Source: Glandiceps talaboti
Lineage: Eukaryota > Hemichordata > Enteropneusta > Spengelidae
Direction: 5' to 3'
Assembly: GCF_964340395.1 (NCBI RefSeq)
Contig: NC_135552.1
Span: forward strand, 5,200,701 to 5,264,700
DNA: 64,000 bases
The position numbers and the translations under genes are program-made. The notes beneath the pieces are model-generated. The model had not been told where the DNA came from. It searched no databases and saw nothing but the letters and a program-made list of their open reading frames with translations. Below, in pieces: positions 51,725-56,587 of this stretch. How positions within the stretch are numbered: the first letter of the stretch is position 1; each line of letters starts with the position of its first letter.

Positions 51725-52963
51725 TGTATGTATGTATGTATGTATGTAGAAAGAAATGCATATGGAACTTATAAATCAGTCTGTATAAATAGATGTAAAA
51801 TCTGACGTTTCGAATAAATATTCTTTTTCAAAGGAAAAATCGGTGAGATACAGAAATGTTAGGTAAAAACCTGAACATATCACATAAGTGGTGGGGAGGA
51901 GTGGGGGGTTGACTATATTTGTAGACATGTGTATTAAATAAGTTTGCATTCAGAATTTAGCACTTATGTATGAAAAGTTGTGATGTAATCAAAAGTAGTC
52001 CTGCTTGCAGACAGTGTATGGGATGTGATTTTGATATTATCCATTGAAACCTCCCTAGGGGGTTAGGAGATATGTCAGAACCGTGTCCCAACTTACCCCG
52101 TCTGCAAGCAGGACAAATCACAAGGTACTTTAATTCTATCAAATACTAATTGTTGGCATTACATTTTGTCAGGACAAGTGACATCTAAAACAAAATACAT
52201 TATGGAATTAACATTTAAAAGTGCAAAAAAAGAAACCATGTCCTTTTATATCACTCATTTGTTTAACATTGCAAACCTTCTTCTGTGCTGTACACTATGT
52301 GTATTTGTGTTGATACTGACAGTGACAGTTTAAATTGTCAAATCATAACATTGTGATTTACACATATAATATTTAGAAAAAGATTGACACAAGTGCACAT
52401 CACAAGTTAGATAGTCTTTTTGGTTTAGCTTACCCTTTCATTTCTTTCTGACCTAGGTATCATTTAACCGTAGAGATTAACTACAATTTAACTACAAATT
52501 TACAAAATGAAAATTCTAGTTAGTTTTTTTTTTTTTTTAAAAACAAAATCAGTTGTTTGAAGTTGAAGTCTCTCCAAATTAAACGTAGATGCAGTACTGT
52601 AGCGGTTTCGCTACGTCACTCTCGGTCATCTTTGCAAACACCGTAAGTAAAACGAAATATATTGAGTGACAGTCACACCAAAATAAAATATCAAAAGAAT
52701 AAAAAATAAAAGTGTTGTAAATAAAAACAAAGCTACAATTACAGCTGTTATCTCTGAGGTCGAGTGTGGACGTTTTAGACTGGCAAACTTACAACGGTAT
52801 CATCCACAAATACACTCAACTTCAATAAGTGAATTTTCAACTTTATGATAACATTTGTAACATACACCTAGTTCTAGTGCATGTTTGTAAATATCTTACC
52901 GGCAGGTAGTTCTGCCAACCTCAGATTTTGAAGAGCTTCCGTAGTTCGTACGGAATCGGCCAT
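2366..52963 (-). CDS. NCAPD3: Condensin-2 complex subunit D3 (33 coding exons, complete)
   Basis: This is the HEAT-repeat subunit of condensin II, the SMC2/SMC4 complex that compacts and resolves chromosomes from prophase onward. I joined 33 exons with GT-AG borders and matching phases. Total CDS is 4764 nt, giving 1587 aa; the human protein is about 1500 aa. Order along the protein: N-terminal HEAT region (aa 1-134); basic then acidic linker (135-190, GKRKSK then EDDDDG); HEAT repeats (about 210-735, with [10 protein letters not shown] and [14 protein letters not shown]); the conserved Cnd1 region (about 880-1142, with [34 protein letters not shown] and [16 protein letters not shown]); a coiled acidic/basic stretch (1258-1290); and a low-complexity S/T-P-rich tail (1300-1587) with many TP sites, as expected for a CDK-regulated tail, ending in a basic stretch. 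The family assignment is from recognisable collinear motifs throughout. The start is ATG at 52961-52963 and the stop is TGA at 2366-2368. Introns are long and repeat-filled. No clear AATAAA was found below the stop. Confidence 0.93.
3513..4391. repeat. Duplicated segment, copy 2 (exon-less)
   Basis: This direct copy of 1627-2120 joined to 2999-3384 lies in the last NCAPD3 intron. The junction at about 4000-4010 coincides with short homology: AAAAGTATA occurs at both breakpoints of copy 1, near 2110-2120 and 2988-2997. That fits loss of the middle part by microhomology-mediated deletion after duplication. Confidence 0.88.
4701..5256. mobile_element. Inverted-repeat element (MITE-like), about 550 bp
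   Basis: About 100-bp imperfect inverted ends: the left arm 4701-4800 (TGTATTAAT, TTAGTTTCCGTACG, CAGCCATACGTTACAGTGGT) is mirrored at about 5150-5256. No coding capacity is seen inside. Confidence 0.75.
6130..6410. repeat. Imperfect tandem repeat, unit about 135 bp
   Basis: Two diverged copies (about 6140-6240 and 6280-6400) share AACAAATCTGA, a C-run, CA.ACACCA.ATATC and GATGAAAAT. Source unknown. Confidence 0.5.
6807..6833. repeat. (TG)n microsatellite
   Basis: About 13 TG dinucleotides. Confidence 0.95.
7101..7203 (-). CDS. NCAPD3: NCAPD3 exon 32 (aa 1489-1522)
   Basis: Encodes [20 protein letters not shown] and then [14 protein letters not shown], resembling the family's NDILCLSLPDKP near the C terminus. 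Phase 1 in, 2 out. Intron 31 (7204-9049) holds a 141-bp tandem triplicate. Confidence 0.87.
7598..8017. repeat. 141-bp tandem triplicate
   Basis: Three near-identical units start at 7598, 7739 and 7880 (spacing 141 bp each). Each contains TTGAGCATAATCGGAACC and GGTGATTTATTCACCCC, the latter a small palindrome. Confidence 0.95.
8449..8510. repeat. Short direct tandem duplication
   Basis: GGCAGAAGAAATTTGGCAAT and its following bases occur twice head to tail with a period of about 32 bp. Confidence 0.85.
9050..9224 (-). CDS. NCAPD3: NCAPD3 exon 31 (aa 1431-1488)
   Basis: Encodes [20 protein letters not shown], then [10 protein letters not shown], like the conserved KRAISTPEKSISDVTF. Donor GTAAGT at 9049, phase 1. 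Reading past the donor repeats [10 protein letters not shown] in the same frame before a stop at 8943. Intron 30 (9225-10076) contains two small inverted-repeat elements. Confidence 0.9.
9590..9691. repeat. Short foldback (hairpin) sequence
   Basis: CTAGTGAAAGTAAAACTGAAG at the left is mirrored by CTTCAGTTTTGCTTTC and TTTCACTAG at the right, around a loop of about 50 bp. Confidence 0.75.
9876..10015. mobile_element. Small MITE-like element with perfect 21-bp inverted ends
   Basis: ATTATTCCCCAATATTTTTC at 9876 is mirrored exactly at 9995-10015. The element is about 140 bp with no coding content. Confidence 0.8.
10077..10359 (-). CDS. NCAPD3: NCAPD3 exon 30 (aa 1336-1430)
   Basis: Encodes [20 protein letters not shown], then [20 protein letters not shown], and several more TP motifs. 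MSL.T.A..NS.K..VE is conserved with vertebrate NCAPD3; the TP cluster suggests CDK sites. Phase 2 in, 0 out. Intron 29 (10360-10725): nothing noted. Confidence 0.93.
10726..10835 (-). CDS. NCAPD3: NCAPD3 exon 29 (aa 1300-1335)
   Basis: Encodes [20 protein letters not shown] and then [16 protein letters not shown], an S/P-rich tail with TP sites. Phase 0 in, 2 out. Intron 28 before it carries the donor array and about 600 bp of unremarkable sequence (10836-11465). Confidence 0.87.
11466..18742. repeat. 37-bp minisatellite, about 197 copies, one splice donor per unit
   Basis: About 7.28 kb of near-perfect tandem units of 37 bp lie in NCAPD3 intron 28. On the plus strand the unit contains GGTCTAGGTGACATTAAAC and then TTAGACAGTTCACTTACT. 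On the transcribed minus strand this reads CACCTAGACCA|GTAAGTG, a good 5' splice site. Common variants are TTAGAC/TTGGAC, TTAAAC/TTACTC, and CTGG/CTAG/CTCG at the donor's -2 to -1 side; GTAAGT itself is nearly invariant. 37 is not a multiple of 3. One end overlaps exon 28; the other lies about 630 bp from exon 29. Confidence 0.97.
18719..18843 (-). CDS. NCAPD3: NCAPD3 exon 28 (aa 1258-1299), ends inside the 37-bp array
   Basis: Encodes [20 protein letters not shown], an E/K-rich coil, then [12 protein letters not shown]. The first part matches the family's FFAVDKQLASELEYDMKKY. The donor CCA|GTAAGT at 18718 is also the first donor of the minisatellite. The last 24 nt (18719-18742, PSLMSPRP) are repeat-unit sequence. 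Phase 1 in and 0 out fit exon 29. Reading past this donor reaches an in-frame TAG after about 10 codons. Confidence 0.88.
18990..19135. repeat. Decayed SINE-like fragment
   Basis: Shares TATACAGCTGGGTTGACT and CTTGCCCAAGGACTT with the better copy at 58085-58145, then GGCTTGAACAGGTAAC where that copy has its box-B-like region. Boundaries are approximate. Confidence 0.6.
19501..19585 (-). CDS. NCAPD3: NCAPD3 exon 27 (aa 1230-1257)
   Basis: Encodes [20 protein letters not shown] and then KDYKNEVK. The donor GTCAGT at 19500 gives phase 1, required by exon 28. Intron 27 (18844-19500) holds a decayed SINE-like stretch (about 18990-19135). Confidence 0.92.
19842..20220. repeat. Palindromic dispersed repeat, full copy
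   Basis: The left half (CAGAAACCAACAAGAAACTG, ACATTTTGTCTAAATGAA) is mirrored in the right half (GCAGTTTCTTATTGGTTTC, TTGGACAAAATGTTAC). Related partial copies are at 28803-28895 and 30007-30250. Confidence 0.75.
21041..21216 (-). pseudogene. Partial duplicate of NCAPD3 exon 27 plus flank
   Basis: This segment copies 19360-19546. In the transcript direction it begins mid-exon, keeps the exon's 3' part ([14 protein letters not shown]-like, one amino-acid change, frame open) and its GTCAGT donor at 21171-21176, then intronic flank. It has no acceptor or 5' half, so it should not be spliced as a normal exon. Confidence 0.8.
21599..21769 (-). CDS. NCAPD3: NCAPD3 exon 26 (aa 1173-1229)
   Basis: Encodes [20 protein letters not shown] and then [18 protein letters not shown], matching RNFIENIIPIIISLKTVLE. 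Phase 0-0, 57 codons. Intron 26 (19586-21598) contains a foldback repeat (19842-20220) and a partial copy of exon 27. Confidence 0.94.
22038..22127 (-). CDS. NCAPD3: NCAPD3 exon 25 (aa 1143-1172)
   Basis: Encodes [20 protein letters not shown] and then [10 protein letters not shown]. Exactly 30 codons, phase 0-0, so skipping would keep the frame. Confidence 0.9.
23361..23515 (-). CDS. NCAPD3: NCAPD3 exon 24 (aa 1091-1142)
   Basis: Encodes [20 protein letters not shown] and then [32 protein letters not shown] is a hallmark of NCAPD3. Intron 24 (22128-23360): a GTATA run near 22190, otherwise nothing recognised. Confidence 0.95.
23840..24045. mobile_element. Foldback element, about 200 bp
   Basis: Long near-palindrome: ATGACAGAACCCCAAGACAC, GAGTGAAAGTGTG and GCTTGCAGTGTT at the left are mirrored by AACACTGCAAGC, CACACTTACACTC and CATGGGTTTCTGTT at the right. 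Confidence 0.75.
24145..24249 (-). CDS. NCAPD3: NCAPD3 exon 23 (aa 1056-1090)
   Basis: Encodes [20 protein letters not shown] and then [15 protein letters not shown], nearly identical to the family's [22 protein letters not shown]. Phase 1-1. Intron 23 (23516-24144) carries a foldback element (23840-24045). Confidence 0.94.
24589..24705. repeat. (CA)n microsatellite with CAGA interruptions
   Basis: About 117 bp of CA repeats with interspersed GACA and TACA units. Confidence 0.95.
24753..24837 (-). CDS. NCAPD3: NCAPD3 exon 22 (aa 1028-1055)
   Basis: Encodes [20 protein letters not shown] and then PITEIKQF, matching EFVKWKGSLFFRFVSTLID. Phase 1 out. Intron 22 (24250-24752) contains a CA microsatellite (24589-24705). 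Confidence 0.93.
25270..25378 (-). CDS. NCAPD3: NCAPD3 exon 21 (aa 991-1027)
   Basis: Encodes [20 protein letters not shown] and then [16 protein letters not shown], the Cnd1 helix pair with the conserved VRKQTL. Donor GTATGT. Intron 21 (24838-25269): nothing noted. Confidence 0.93.
26301..26550 (-). CDS. NCAPD3: NCAPD3 exon 20 (aa 908-990), Cnd1 region
   Basis: After a Q/S-rich stretch it reads [20 protein letters not shown], then [20 protein letters not shown]. This is the most conserved Cnd1 part of condensin HEAT subunits. Phase 1 in, 2 out. Intron 20 (25379-26300): AT-rich, nothing recognised. Confidence 0.94.
26631..26878. repeat. GAT/GTG trinucleotide-rich microsatellite
   Basis: About 250 bp of imperfect ATG, TGG and TGA triplets in intron 19. 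Open frames here in several phases (poly-M/V or poly-H) are repeat artefacts. Confidence 0.95.
27079..27157 (-). CDS. NCAPD3: NCAPD3 exon 19 (aa 882-907)
   Basis: Encodes [20 protein letters not shown] and then PKIAAS. Phase 1 out with donor GTAAGT. Intron 19 (26551-27078) carries the GAT/GTG microsatellite. Confidence 0.87.
27821..27991 (-). CDS. NCAPD3: NCAPD3 exon 18 (aa 825-881)
   Basis: Encodes [20 protein letters not shown] and then [17 protein letters not shown], the latter matching LVKYIFTLGDIAQ. Phase 0-0. Intron 18 (27158-27820) contains a repeat fragment near 27340-27480 that also occurs at 19250-19330. Confidence 0.9.
28451..28717 (-). CDS. NCAPD3: NCAPD3 exon 17 (aa 736-824)
   Basis: A long phase 0-0 exon: [20 protein letters not shown], then [19 protein letters not shown]. 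It matches the family's AWMLLSKIAG and CVIGHIAKHLP segments. Intron 17 (27992-28450): nothing noted. Confidence 0.92.
28803..28895. repeat. Fragment of the palindromic dispersed repeat
   Basis: Shares TTTCATGTTAGTGTTCACTG and the AGTGCAAATTCTACACTTTA region with 30060-30160 and, inverted, with 20100-20190. Confidence 0.65.
29427..29529 (-). CDS. NCAPD3: NCAPD3 exon 16 (aa 701-735)
   Basis: Encodes [20 protein letters not shown] and then [14 protein letters not shown]. Donor GTAAGT. Intron 16 (28718-29426) has a fragment of a dispersed repeat at 28803-28895. Confidence 0.88.
29684..29990. mobile_element. Foldback element with CAACTCGCCCC subrepeats
   Basis: The left end repeats a TTTTCAACTCGTCCCA-like unit three times; the right end repeats its inverse (TGGGGCGAGTTGAAA) three times. 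The centre is AT-rich and non-coding. Confidence 0.8.
30007..30250. repeat. Partial copy of the palindromic dispersed repeat
   Basis: Shares GGCAGACTGCTGTGGTTCTG (inverted at about 20230-20255), TTTCATGTTAGTGTTCACTG and ACATTTTGTCTAAATGAAAT with the other copies. Confidence 0.7.
30390..30578 (-). CDS. NCAPD3: NCAPD3 exon 15 (aa 638-700)
   Basis: Encodes [20 protein letters not shown] and then [18 protein letters not shown], matching [20 protein letters not shown] of the family. Phase 2 in and out. Intron 15 (29530-30389) holds a foldback with CAACTCGCCCC subrepeats and a second repeat-family copy (30007-30250). Confidence 0.92.
30818..31068 (-). pseudogene. Decayed tandem copies of NCAPD3 exon 14
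   Basis: In intron 14 the 3' half of exon 14 recurs at least twice and probably three times, in the same orientation: about 30967-31068 (shares AAACAGGCT and CACTACTAGC), about 30879-30967 (shares GTTACAAA and GTACAT with the exon 14 donor region) and about 30818-30875 (TTLSVRKQ still readable). Frames and donors are broken. Confidence 0.7.
31098..31261 (-). CDS. NCAPD3: NCAPD3 exon 14 (aa 584-637)
   Basis: Encodes [20 protein letters not shown] and then [20 protein letters not shown], a HEAT repeat matching RDPAVSVRKQALQSLTELL of the family. Phase 2 out. Immediately downstream (30818-31068) are decayed partial copies of its 3' half. Confidence 0.9.
31841..31917 (-). CDS. NCAPD3: NCAPD3 exon 13 (aa 558-583)
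   Basis: Encodes [20 protein letters not shown] and then RKSAIQ, a strongly conserved HEAT motif of the family. Phase 1 in, 0 out. Intron 13 (31262-31840): nothing recognised. Confidence 0.9.
32883..33057 (-). CDS. NCAPD3: NCAPD3 exon 12 (aa 500-557)
   Basis: A low-complexity insert with short peptide repeats ([18 protein letters not shown]). It is poorly conserved, as the same stretch is in other animals. Acceptor TTTCACAG, donor GTGAGT, phase 1 out. Intron 12 (31918-32882) has nothing clear beyond a short palindrome near 32700. Confidence 0.83.
33385..33544 (-). CDS. NCAPD3: NCAPD3 exon 11 (aa 446-499)
   Basis: Encodes [20 protein letters not shown] and then [16 protein letters not shown]; the first part matches the family's VRSKALSSFAHCLE. 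I chose donor GGT|GTAAGT (phase 0), since it alone fits exon 12. Confidence 0.88.
33968..36018. repeat. 35-bp minisatellite, about 57 copies
   Basis: About 2.05 kb of tandem units containing CAGTAACTATCTAGTAGATG then TTGTATACACACATA. Unit length varies (about 33-39 bp) through the CA/TA portion, and TTGTAT/TTGAAT and TAGATG/TACATG variants recur. It lies in NCAPD3 intron 10, close to exon 10. Confidence 0.96.
36044..36134 (-). CDS. NCAPD3: NCAPD3 exon 10 (aa 416-445)
   Basis: A small exon reading [20 protein letters not shown] and then DRSAV. It was placed by phase (1 in, 2 out) and by the conserved HQ...R.D pattern. Intron 10 (33545-36043) is dominated by the 35-bp minisatellite, which ends about 25 bp from this exon's donor. 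Confidence 0.82.
36914..36983 (-). CDS. NCAPD3: NCAPD3 exon 9 (aa 393-415)
   Basis: Encodes [20 protein letters not shown], corresponding to the HRVFTLDVVLALLELP helix of the family. Donor GTTAGT, phase 1. Intron 9 (36135-36913): AT-rich, nothing noted. Confidence 0.86.
37630..37828 (-). CDS. NCAPD3: NCAPD3 exon 8 (aa 326-392)
   Basis: Encodes [20 protein letters not shown] and then [17 protein letters not shown], matching the family's FAAQSL/FIAWLYKYS region. Donor GTAAGA, phase 0. Intron 8 (36984-37629): nothing noted. Confidence 0.9.
38395..40793. mobile_element. 2.4-kb element with ~700-bp inverted arms, TTAA-flanked
   Basis: Left arm 38399 to about 39085 and right arm about 40100-40789 are inverted copies. 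The ends read TTAA-AGGTGATTCAAAATG and CATTTTGAATCACCT-TTAA, so a TTAA target duplication is likely. The unique centre (about 1 kb) has no recognisable transposase. Class is uncertain; TTAA suggests piggyBac-type mobilisation of a non-autonomous element. Confidence 0.85.
41092..41210 (-). CDS. NCAPD3: NCAPD3 exon 7 (aa 287-325)
   Basis: Encodes [20 protein letters not shown] and then [17 protein letters not shown]. The donor is GTAAGA at 41091; an earlier GTAATG is out of phase with exon 8. Intron 7 (37829-41091) contains the 2.4-kb long-TIR element. Confidence 0.87.
42231..42515 (+). repeat. Dispersed duplicated segment, copy A
   Basis: Matches 44332-44618 with moderate divergence: GATGAGAGACATTCT, CTGGTATGCAACTGACAG, TATTTATCTGAGGGTAGTAT. 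It includes the left part of the TTAA MITE plus about 140 bp outside it. Confidence 0.75.
42374..42669. mobile_element. 296-bp TTAA-flanked MITE
   Basis: Begins TTAA-AGGGGAACACCACTC and ends GAGTGGTGTTCCCCT-TTAA. The 15-bp terminal inverted repeats are perfect. Confidence 0.88.
42731..42787. repeat. (AAAC)n microsatellite
   Basis: Runs of AAAC with AAAT interruptions. Confidence 0.9.
42833..42932 (-). CDS. NCAPD3: NCAPD3 exon 6 (aa 253-286)
   Basis: Encodes [20 protein letters not shown] and then [13 protein letters not shown]. Phase 2 in, 0 out. Intron 6 (41211-42832) contains the TTAA-flanked MITE (42374-42669), its duplicated flank and an AAAC microsatellite. Confidence 0.87.
43577..43707 (-). 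CDS. NCAPD3: NCAPD3 exon 5 (aa 210-252)
   Basis: Encodes [20 protein letters not shown] and then [17 protein letters not shown], a HEAT-type helix pair. Ends in phase 2. Intron 5 (42933-43576) shows nothing I recognise. Confidence 0.88.
44332..44618 (+). repeat. Dispersed duplicated segment, copy B
   Basis: Same orientation as 42231-42515 and diverged. The MITE end reads GGGGCATGCCACTCC, so the inverted end is decayed and the right MITE half is missing. Confidence 0.72.
44871..45043 (-). mobile_element. 13-bp-TIR MITE, copy 1
   Basis: Ends CAGTGTGCCGTCT and AGAGGGCACACTG. The internal sequence (CACCAAAATTTGGTGTTCCC, GACTCACAACAACAAAATTT) matches the copies at 49803 and 62136 in the opposite orientation. 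Confidence 0.85.
45092..45315 (-). CDS. NCAPD3: NCAPD3 exon 4 (aa 135-209)
   Basis: A lysine/arginine-rich stretch ([25 protein letters not shown]), likely nuclear-localising, is followed by an acidic run and then [18 protein letters not shown]. The human protein has a similar basic-acidic linker here. Intron 4 (43708-45091) contains a MITE copy (44871-45043) and a duplicated repeat (44332-44618). Confidence 0.9.
46490..46635. repeat. ACCT/CCAA-rich low-complexity tract
   Basis: Imperfect TACC, ACCA and GCCA tetramers over about 145 bp in intron 3. Confidence 0.85.
47590..47914. mobile_element. Foldback MITE-like element, about 325 bp
   Basis: The left end GTTACCCAGACTCTCACCC is mirrored at the right by an inverse of GTTACTCAGACTCTTACCG. 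AGTCGCCTGCAC and its inverse GTGCAGGCGACT are matched further in. Confidence 0.82.
48125..48329 (+). other. Possible opposite-strand exon-like open segment
   Basis: An open frame of about 68 codons is bounded by an acceptor-like TTTTTTTGTCAG (to 48124) and a donor-like GTG|GTAAGT (48330), on the strand opposite NCAPD3 in its intron 3. The peptide (e.g. [19 protein letters not shown]) is not low-complexity but I do not recognise it. It could be a transposon relic, an exon of a nested gene, or chance. Confidence 0.25.
48435..48617 (-). CDS. NCAPD3: NCAPD3 exon 3 (aa 74-134)
   Basis: Encodes [20 protein letters not shown] and then [16 protein letters not shown], a close family match. I chose the donor GTAAGG at 48434, because the alternative GTTAGC at 48429 gives a phase that does not fit exon 4. 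Intron 3 (45316-48434) holds a foldback element (47590-47914), an ACCT-rich tract and a possible opposite-strand exon (48125-48329). Confidence 0.85.
49803..49985 (+). mobile_element. 13-bp-TIR MITE, copy 2 (degraded)
   Basis: Contains AGTCAAATTGATAAAAACTG and GGGGAACACCAAATTTTGGT. The ends are eroded (CAGTATGCCCACT, AGAGGGCACAC). Confidence 0.8.
50073..50228 (-). CDS. NCAPD3: NCAPD3 exon 2 (aa 22-73)
   Basis: Encodes [18 protein letters not shown] and then [20 protein letters not shown]. Acceptor TTTTGTAG and donor GTAGGA; phase 1 in and out. Intron 2 (48618-50072) carries a degraded copy of the 13-bp-TIR MITE (49803-49985). Confidence 0.88.
51198..51748. repeat. (TATG)n microsatellite, about 550 bp
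   Basis: A nearly pure GTAT tetranucleotide array interrupted by recurring ACAACATG and ATCATG variants. The long open frames (MYVC or THIH repeats) on both strands are artefacts of the repeat. Confidence 0.97.
52900..52963 (-). CDS. NCAPD3: NCAPD3 exon 1 (aa 1-21)
   Basis: The exon starts at ATG, encodes [19 protein letters not shown] and ends at a GTAAGA donor in phase 1. The alanine- and leucine-containing start fits the family's LRLEW-like opening. Intron 1 (50229-52899) holds the TATG microsatellite (51229-51748) and otherwise unremarkable AT-rich sequence. Confidence 0.85.
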
Positions 52964-55900
52964 ATTTATTTTCGTACACCCGTACCCAGCAAGCTCGCAC
53001 CCGCCAAAATTTAAGTTTAGGATCTCACCAAAGGGATTTCGAAGGAGGGTGAGAATACTATTATTATTAATTTAAAACTTAAGCTATAGATAATGATTTT
53101 TATCTTTTGACGCTAATTTTCGTAACTTAAAATTATATAACCAAAAAAAATAATATATTAGGTCACTAATAAAGGGATATTTTACTTCTTTGAACATACC
53201 TATATTAGCGAGACTACCTCCTGATTTAATAGTTTGTTCCAATAGGGCAATAGGTCAAAGTTAATGAAACCTGGTACGGTTTCCCTAAAGAGTTTGCAAA
53301 GTTTATTTTGATTCTTTAATTTTCAACTTTAAGCGATATTATGGCAACATATGTATGAAAACCACTTGAAAAAGTCGATTTTTTAAAGGAAATTTTGGTA
53401 AAGTACATTTTTAGAAATGACGTCATAGGGTTGGTCAATAGGCCCCTGTAATGAAGATTAAGAAATCCCGTGGATCATTCCATTATGTAATTAGTAGGGG
53501 TGGTCAATTATTTGTTTACTTCAGGAAGTAGTAATATTTTTATATTTTAAACTATAGTTGAGAAGGGAATTTTGCGTGACTTAATAAAATATCCTCCTCT
53601 ATGCCTTTGATTTCGTAAAAATTCAACTAAGAACAGCAAATACGATATCTCTGAGAATTTTCTATGCTCATGACTAGTGCTATGGACCCTCTTTGTGCGT
53701 CGTGCGTGGGCCCAGTGTATGTAAGGCACGCTACATGACGGTGAGTGCATTCTGAATATTATTTTCTGATAAAATTTTACAGGGAAAACCTCCTGAAACA
53801 CTGCTAAAACAAGGCAACAGAGCTCATTTCCCTCGCATCGTTTCCAAAATTGCATAAACCGATGCAGTTTTGAACGTAGCCGACGAGGAGCGAGGTTTGC
53901 GAACTCGCCGATGCATGCGTTCACAGCATAGCCTCAGTACTGGCTGATAAAAATTACGTCGAAGAAAAACGGCTACGAGAACGGGGGAAATCTGCTCGCA
54001 GTGAGCTTCGTTACTCTCAAAATTTACGGTTTCATAACTATGTAATCCTTAACAGCTGTTAGATTGTCTCAGCGAACATTTTGATATGTAGAAATTATAC
54101 TTTTAGTAGATCCAGAAAATTATAGAAAGATAATAGATGACGTTGAATATTTTAATACGACACCAAAAAGACCCAGAAACTTCGCAGATAATTTTGTAGT
54201 TTTGAAATCTTCGTGTCGATTTTCTTTAACCATCGAATAGTTAGTCCTTTTAATCTTTGAAGGAACTATTGGAATTTGATTATGAATGTGTGTGTTGTGT
54301 TAAAATCTACCATATCAGAACGATAGGGCTTCGTTTCGACGTTTATAATGTTTGTGTGACGCCACGTCAACGTTTTTCTGCCCGGTGTCCTTCAGTTTAC
54401 TTCCCCAGGAAAACTACTTCAATTTAGAGCTAGCGCTTTCATTTCGGCGTCAAACAACAGCTCATTCTCGCTGCTCGCTTTTCAGTGTCATTTGGGGTTG
54501 CGTTTGCGAAAAGCCGACCCAGCCCTACCACGTAATTACTGTCGGGGATAGGCTGGCAACCATAGAATCGAGGGCCATGTTGTACATAATGTATGTGTTC
54601 ACGTGATCAGCCTTATTGTCAGATAATTGTTCGCCGACTGTGATTGGTCCACAGCAGAATATGACCTTTTAGAACATACAGACAGATAGTGGTATTTGTT
54701 ACTCGTATGTAAATGGTGTCCACAGCACTGTTGCCAAATTTACTTAAGGCATTAGCGTCACTGCACATTCCACCAATGAAAATCGAGAATATATTGGTCA
54801 TCAGGGTAGCATGCCATCTCTTTTAAATTTCACATCTACACAGACAGCCCACTAATTCTTTTCAGTTTTAGAAAAGTTGTTATTTATAAGTGGTATGGCC
54901 AGTTGACAGGGTCATAATGTGTTGGTATGCAAGTGGAAATACCAGGACCGCAGACAGAAATAGGACATAGAGTGGTTGTCATTTCACTTTTCTGGGGTGC
55001 CTAAAAAAAGGAGGATATTGGCTTTCATGTTATTTATTAGTAATAGGAGATAGTGTACAGCTGTTTCACTTAAGTTAAATAGATTACTTTTCCCCTCAGT
55101 ATGACAAATTAATGTCATTTAGTAGCCACATGTTACCAGCAAACCTTTACACAGAGCACATGGTATATGATTGTATAGTCACTTCTTTCTACTAAATGAA
55201 ATGGCTATGGTTTAAACTTTTGCCATGTCGTTACAGTAAAGTTCAATAATGAAATGAAATAATTAAAATATTGCCAAGAAATGTAGTTGTAATTTTATTT
55301 TGAGATAATTGAGCAATTACAGTCAGTGTGTATTGCAAAAAGGGAAAACAAGCATGTAGCAATTTCTGAACTCATGTTACCATGTTTATAACAGCTGTAT
55401 GTTAGTCTGGATGCCAATGTGGTCTCTACCTATTAAACTACATGTGAGTGGAGGTGTAAATCGTTACAATACCGTATACTTATAGGAACTAGACTGGAAA
55501 ATGTATGATGTAAGTTTCTCTTCAAATAAATATAATTTTTTTCTCACTCTGTCTACACTATACTATCACTATCAGTATCAGTAGAATTAAAATACAAAGA
55601 CTTATTTGAAATGATTTGGGGTTGTGGCTCTCTGGGATAAGTACAGTGATTAATGTATTGCAAGTCCATACCAGCAAGGTCAGGTATCACAAATTGGCCT
55701 GTACCTTTCCTAGGACACTTGCTAGAGTAATTTGATGCTGTTTGAGACTTTATCTCGTACCAAACAGGATAAAGTTATAGAAACATCAGACAAAAAACAA
55801 ATTGTCAGAATGGTGATGGGTTATGAATTGATACTTTGGTGGTAAAATGGAGTCGGTTGTCTCATTAACAGTAAGCTCCATGTTTGTATTCAGTTGAATG

Positions 55901-56532
55901 TTAAATGTTTATTCAACCCATGTGATTTGAGTTGATTTGTTCCCCAGTGTTAAATATAATGTGCTTCAGATGGATGCTTGTTCCTGGAAATGATCACACA
56001 GTACTGATTGTAACTGTTAAGCATGGTGACGCAACTATAGGCCTGTTATTTTCCATCATGGATTTCTTTTTATCAACCTTGTACATTGTTTTTCATAGTC
56101 CAGCCAGACTTCTATGAACTGTCACATAGTCTGATAGTCTCTGGATGATCTGTTGTCAATCCCAGCTTGTACAAATGTATTTGTGTACAACAAATCTATT
56201 TTCTATTACTAATTCCAAGCCTGTGCAGTATTCATAGTTTTAACACAAATAATGAACAGCGTCTGAAGATCATACATATAGGCAATGCCTGTCATACAGC
56301 AAAAAAATTAGTAAAATTGTTTCTGGACAGACTGTTTTGAGTCTAGATAGAAGGCATGTGTACTGCAGTCAGCCCTGCAGAATGAATGAGACAAACAGGA
56401 AGTGTTACAAAAGAGATCATATTTTAATGAGCCCAAAAAATGCAAAGTTTATTTTTGTGCGGGTATATTGTTTCAGACTTTGCAGTTTCCTGTCATGTGG
56501 TCTAATAAATGATCTTTTTTTCTTTTATATAG
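52964..56532. promoter_or_regulatory. Divergent intergenic interval between NCAPD3 and the BICRA homologue
   Basis: This spacer must contain the NCAPD3 promoter (just above 52963, locally CpG-containing, around 52960-53010) and the promoter and 5' non-coding exon(s) of the plus-strand gene. I could not place the first plus-strand exon; the GC-richer 54340-54610 stretch is one candidate. No TATA box or protein-coding gene was recognised. A copy of a dispersed repeat lies at 55659-55800. Confidence 0.5.
55659..55800 (+). repeat. Dispersed 142-bp repeat, copy 1
   Basis: Nearly identical to 58668-58810: GCAAGTCCATACCAGCAAGG through CATCAGACAAAAAACAA, with about one substitution and one A-run change. 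Confidence 0.92.
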
Positions 56533-56552
56533 GTGCCAGTCTATGTAAGGTC

Positions 56553-56587
56553 ATGGATAATGGCCGTTGCTTAATGGATGTGATAGA
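56553..56587 (+). CDS. BICRA: BICRA homologue, first coding exon (aa 1-11)
   Basis: Acceptor at 56531-56532, 20 nt of leader, then ATG and MDNGRCLMDVI; donor GTAAGT at 56588, phase 2. The next intron (56588-57331) holds AT-rich sequence with nothing recognised. Confidence 0.88.

Noticed and set aside
51164-51805. Long open frames on both strands over the TATG array
   Set aside because: The repeat period avoids stops in several frames; the MYVC and THIH peptides are artefacts.
53547-53924. 125-codon minus-strand frame in the divergent interval
   Set aside because: No recognisable domain, no splice context linking it to NCAPD3 and ordinary base composition; likely chance, though a small gene cannot be excluded.
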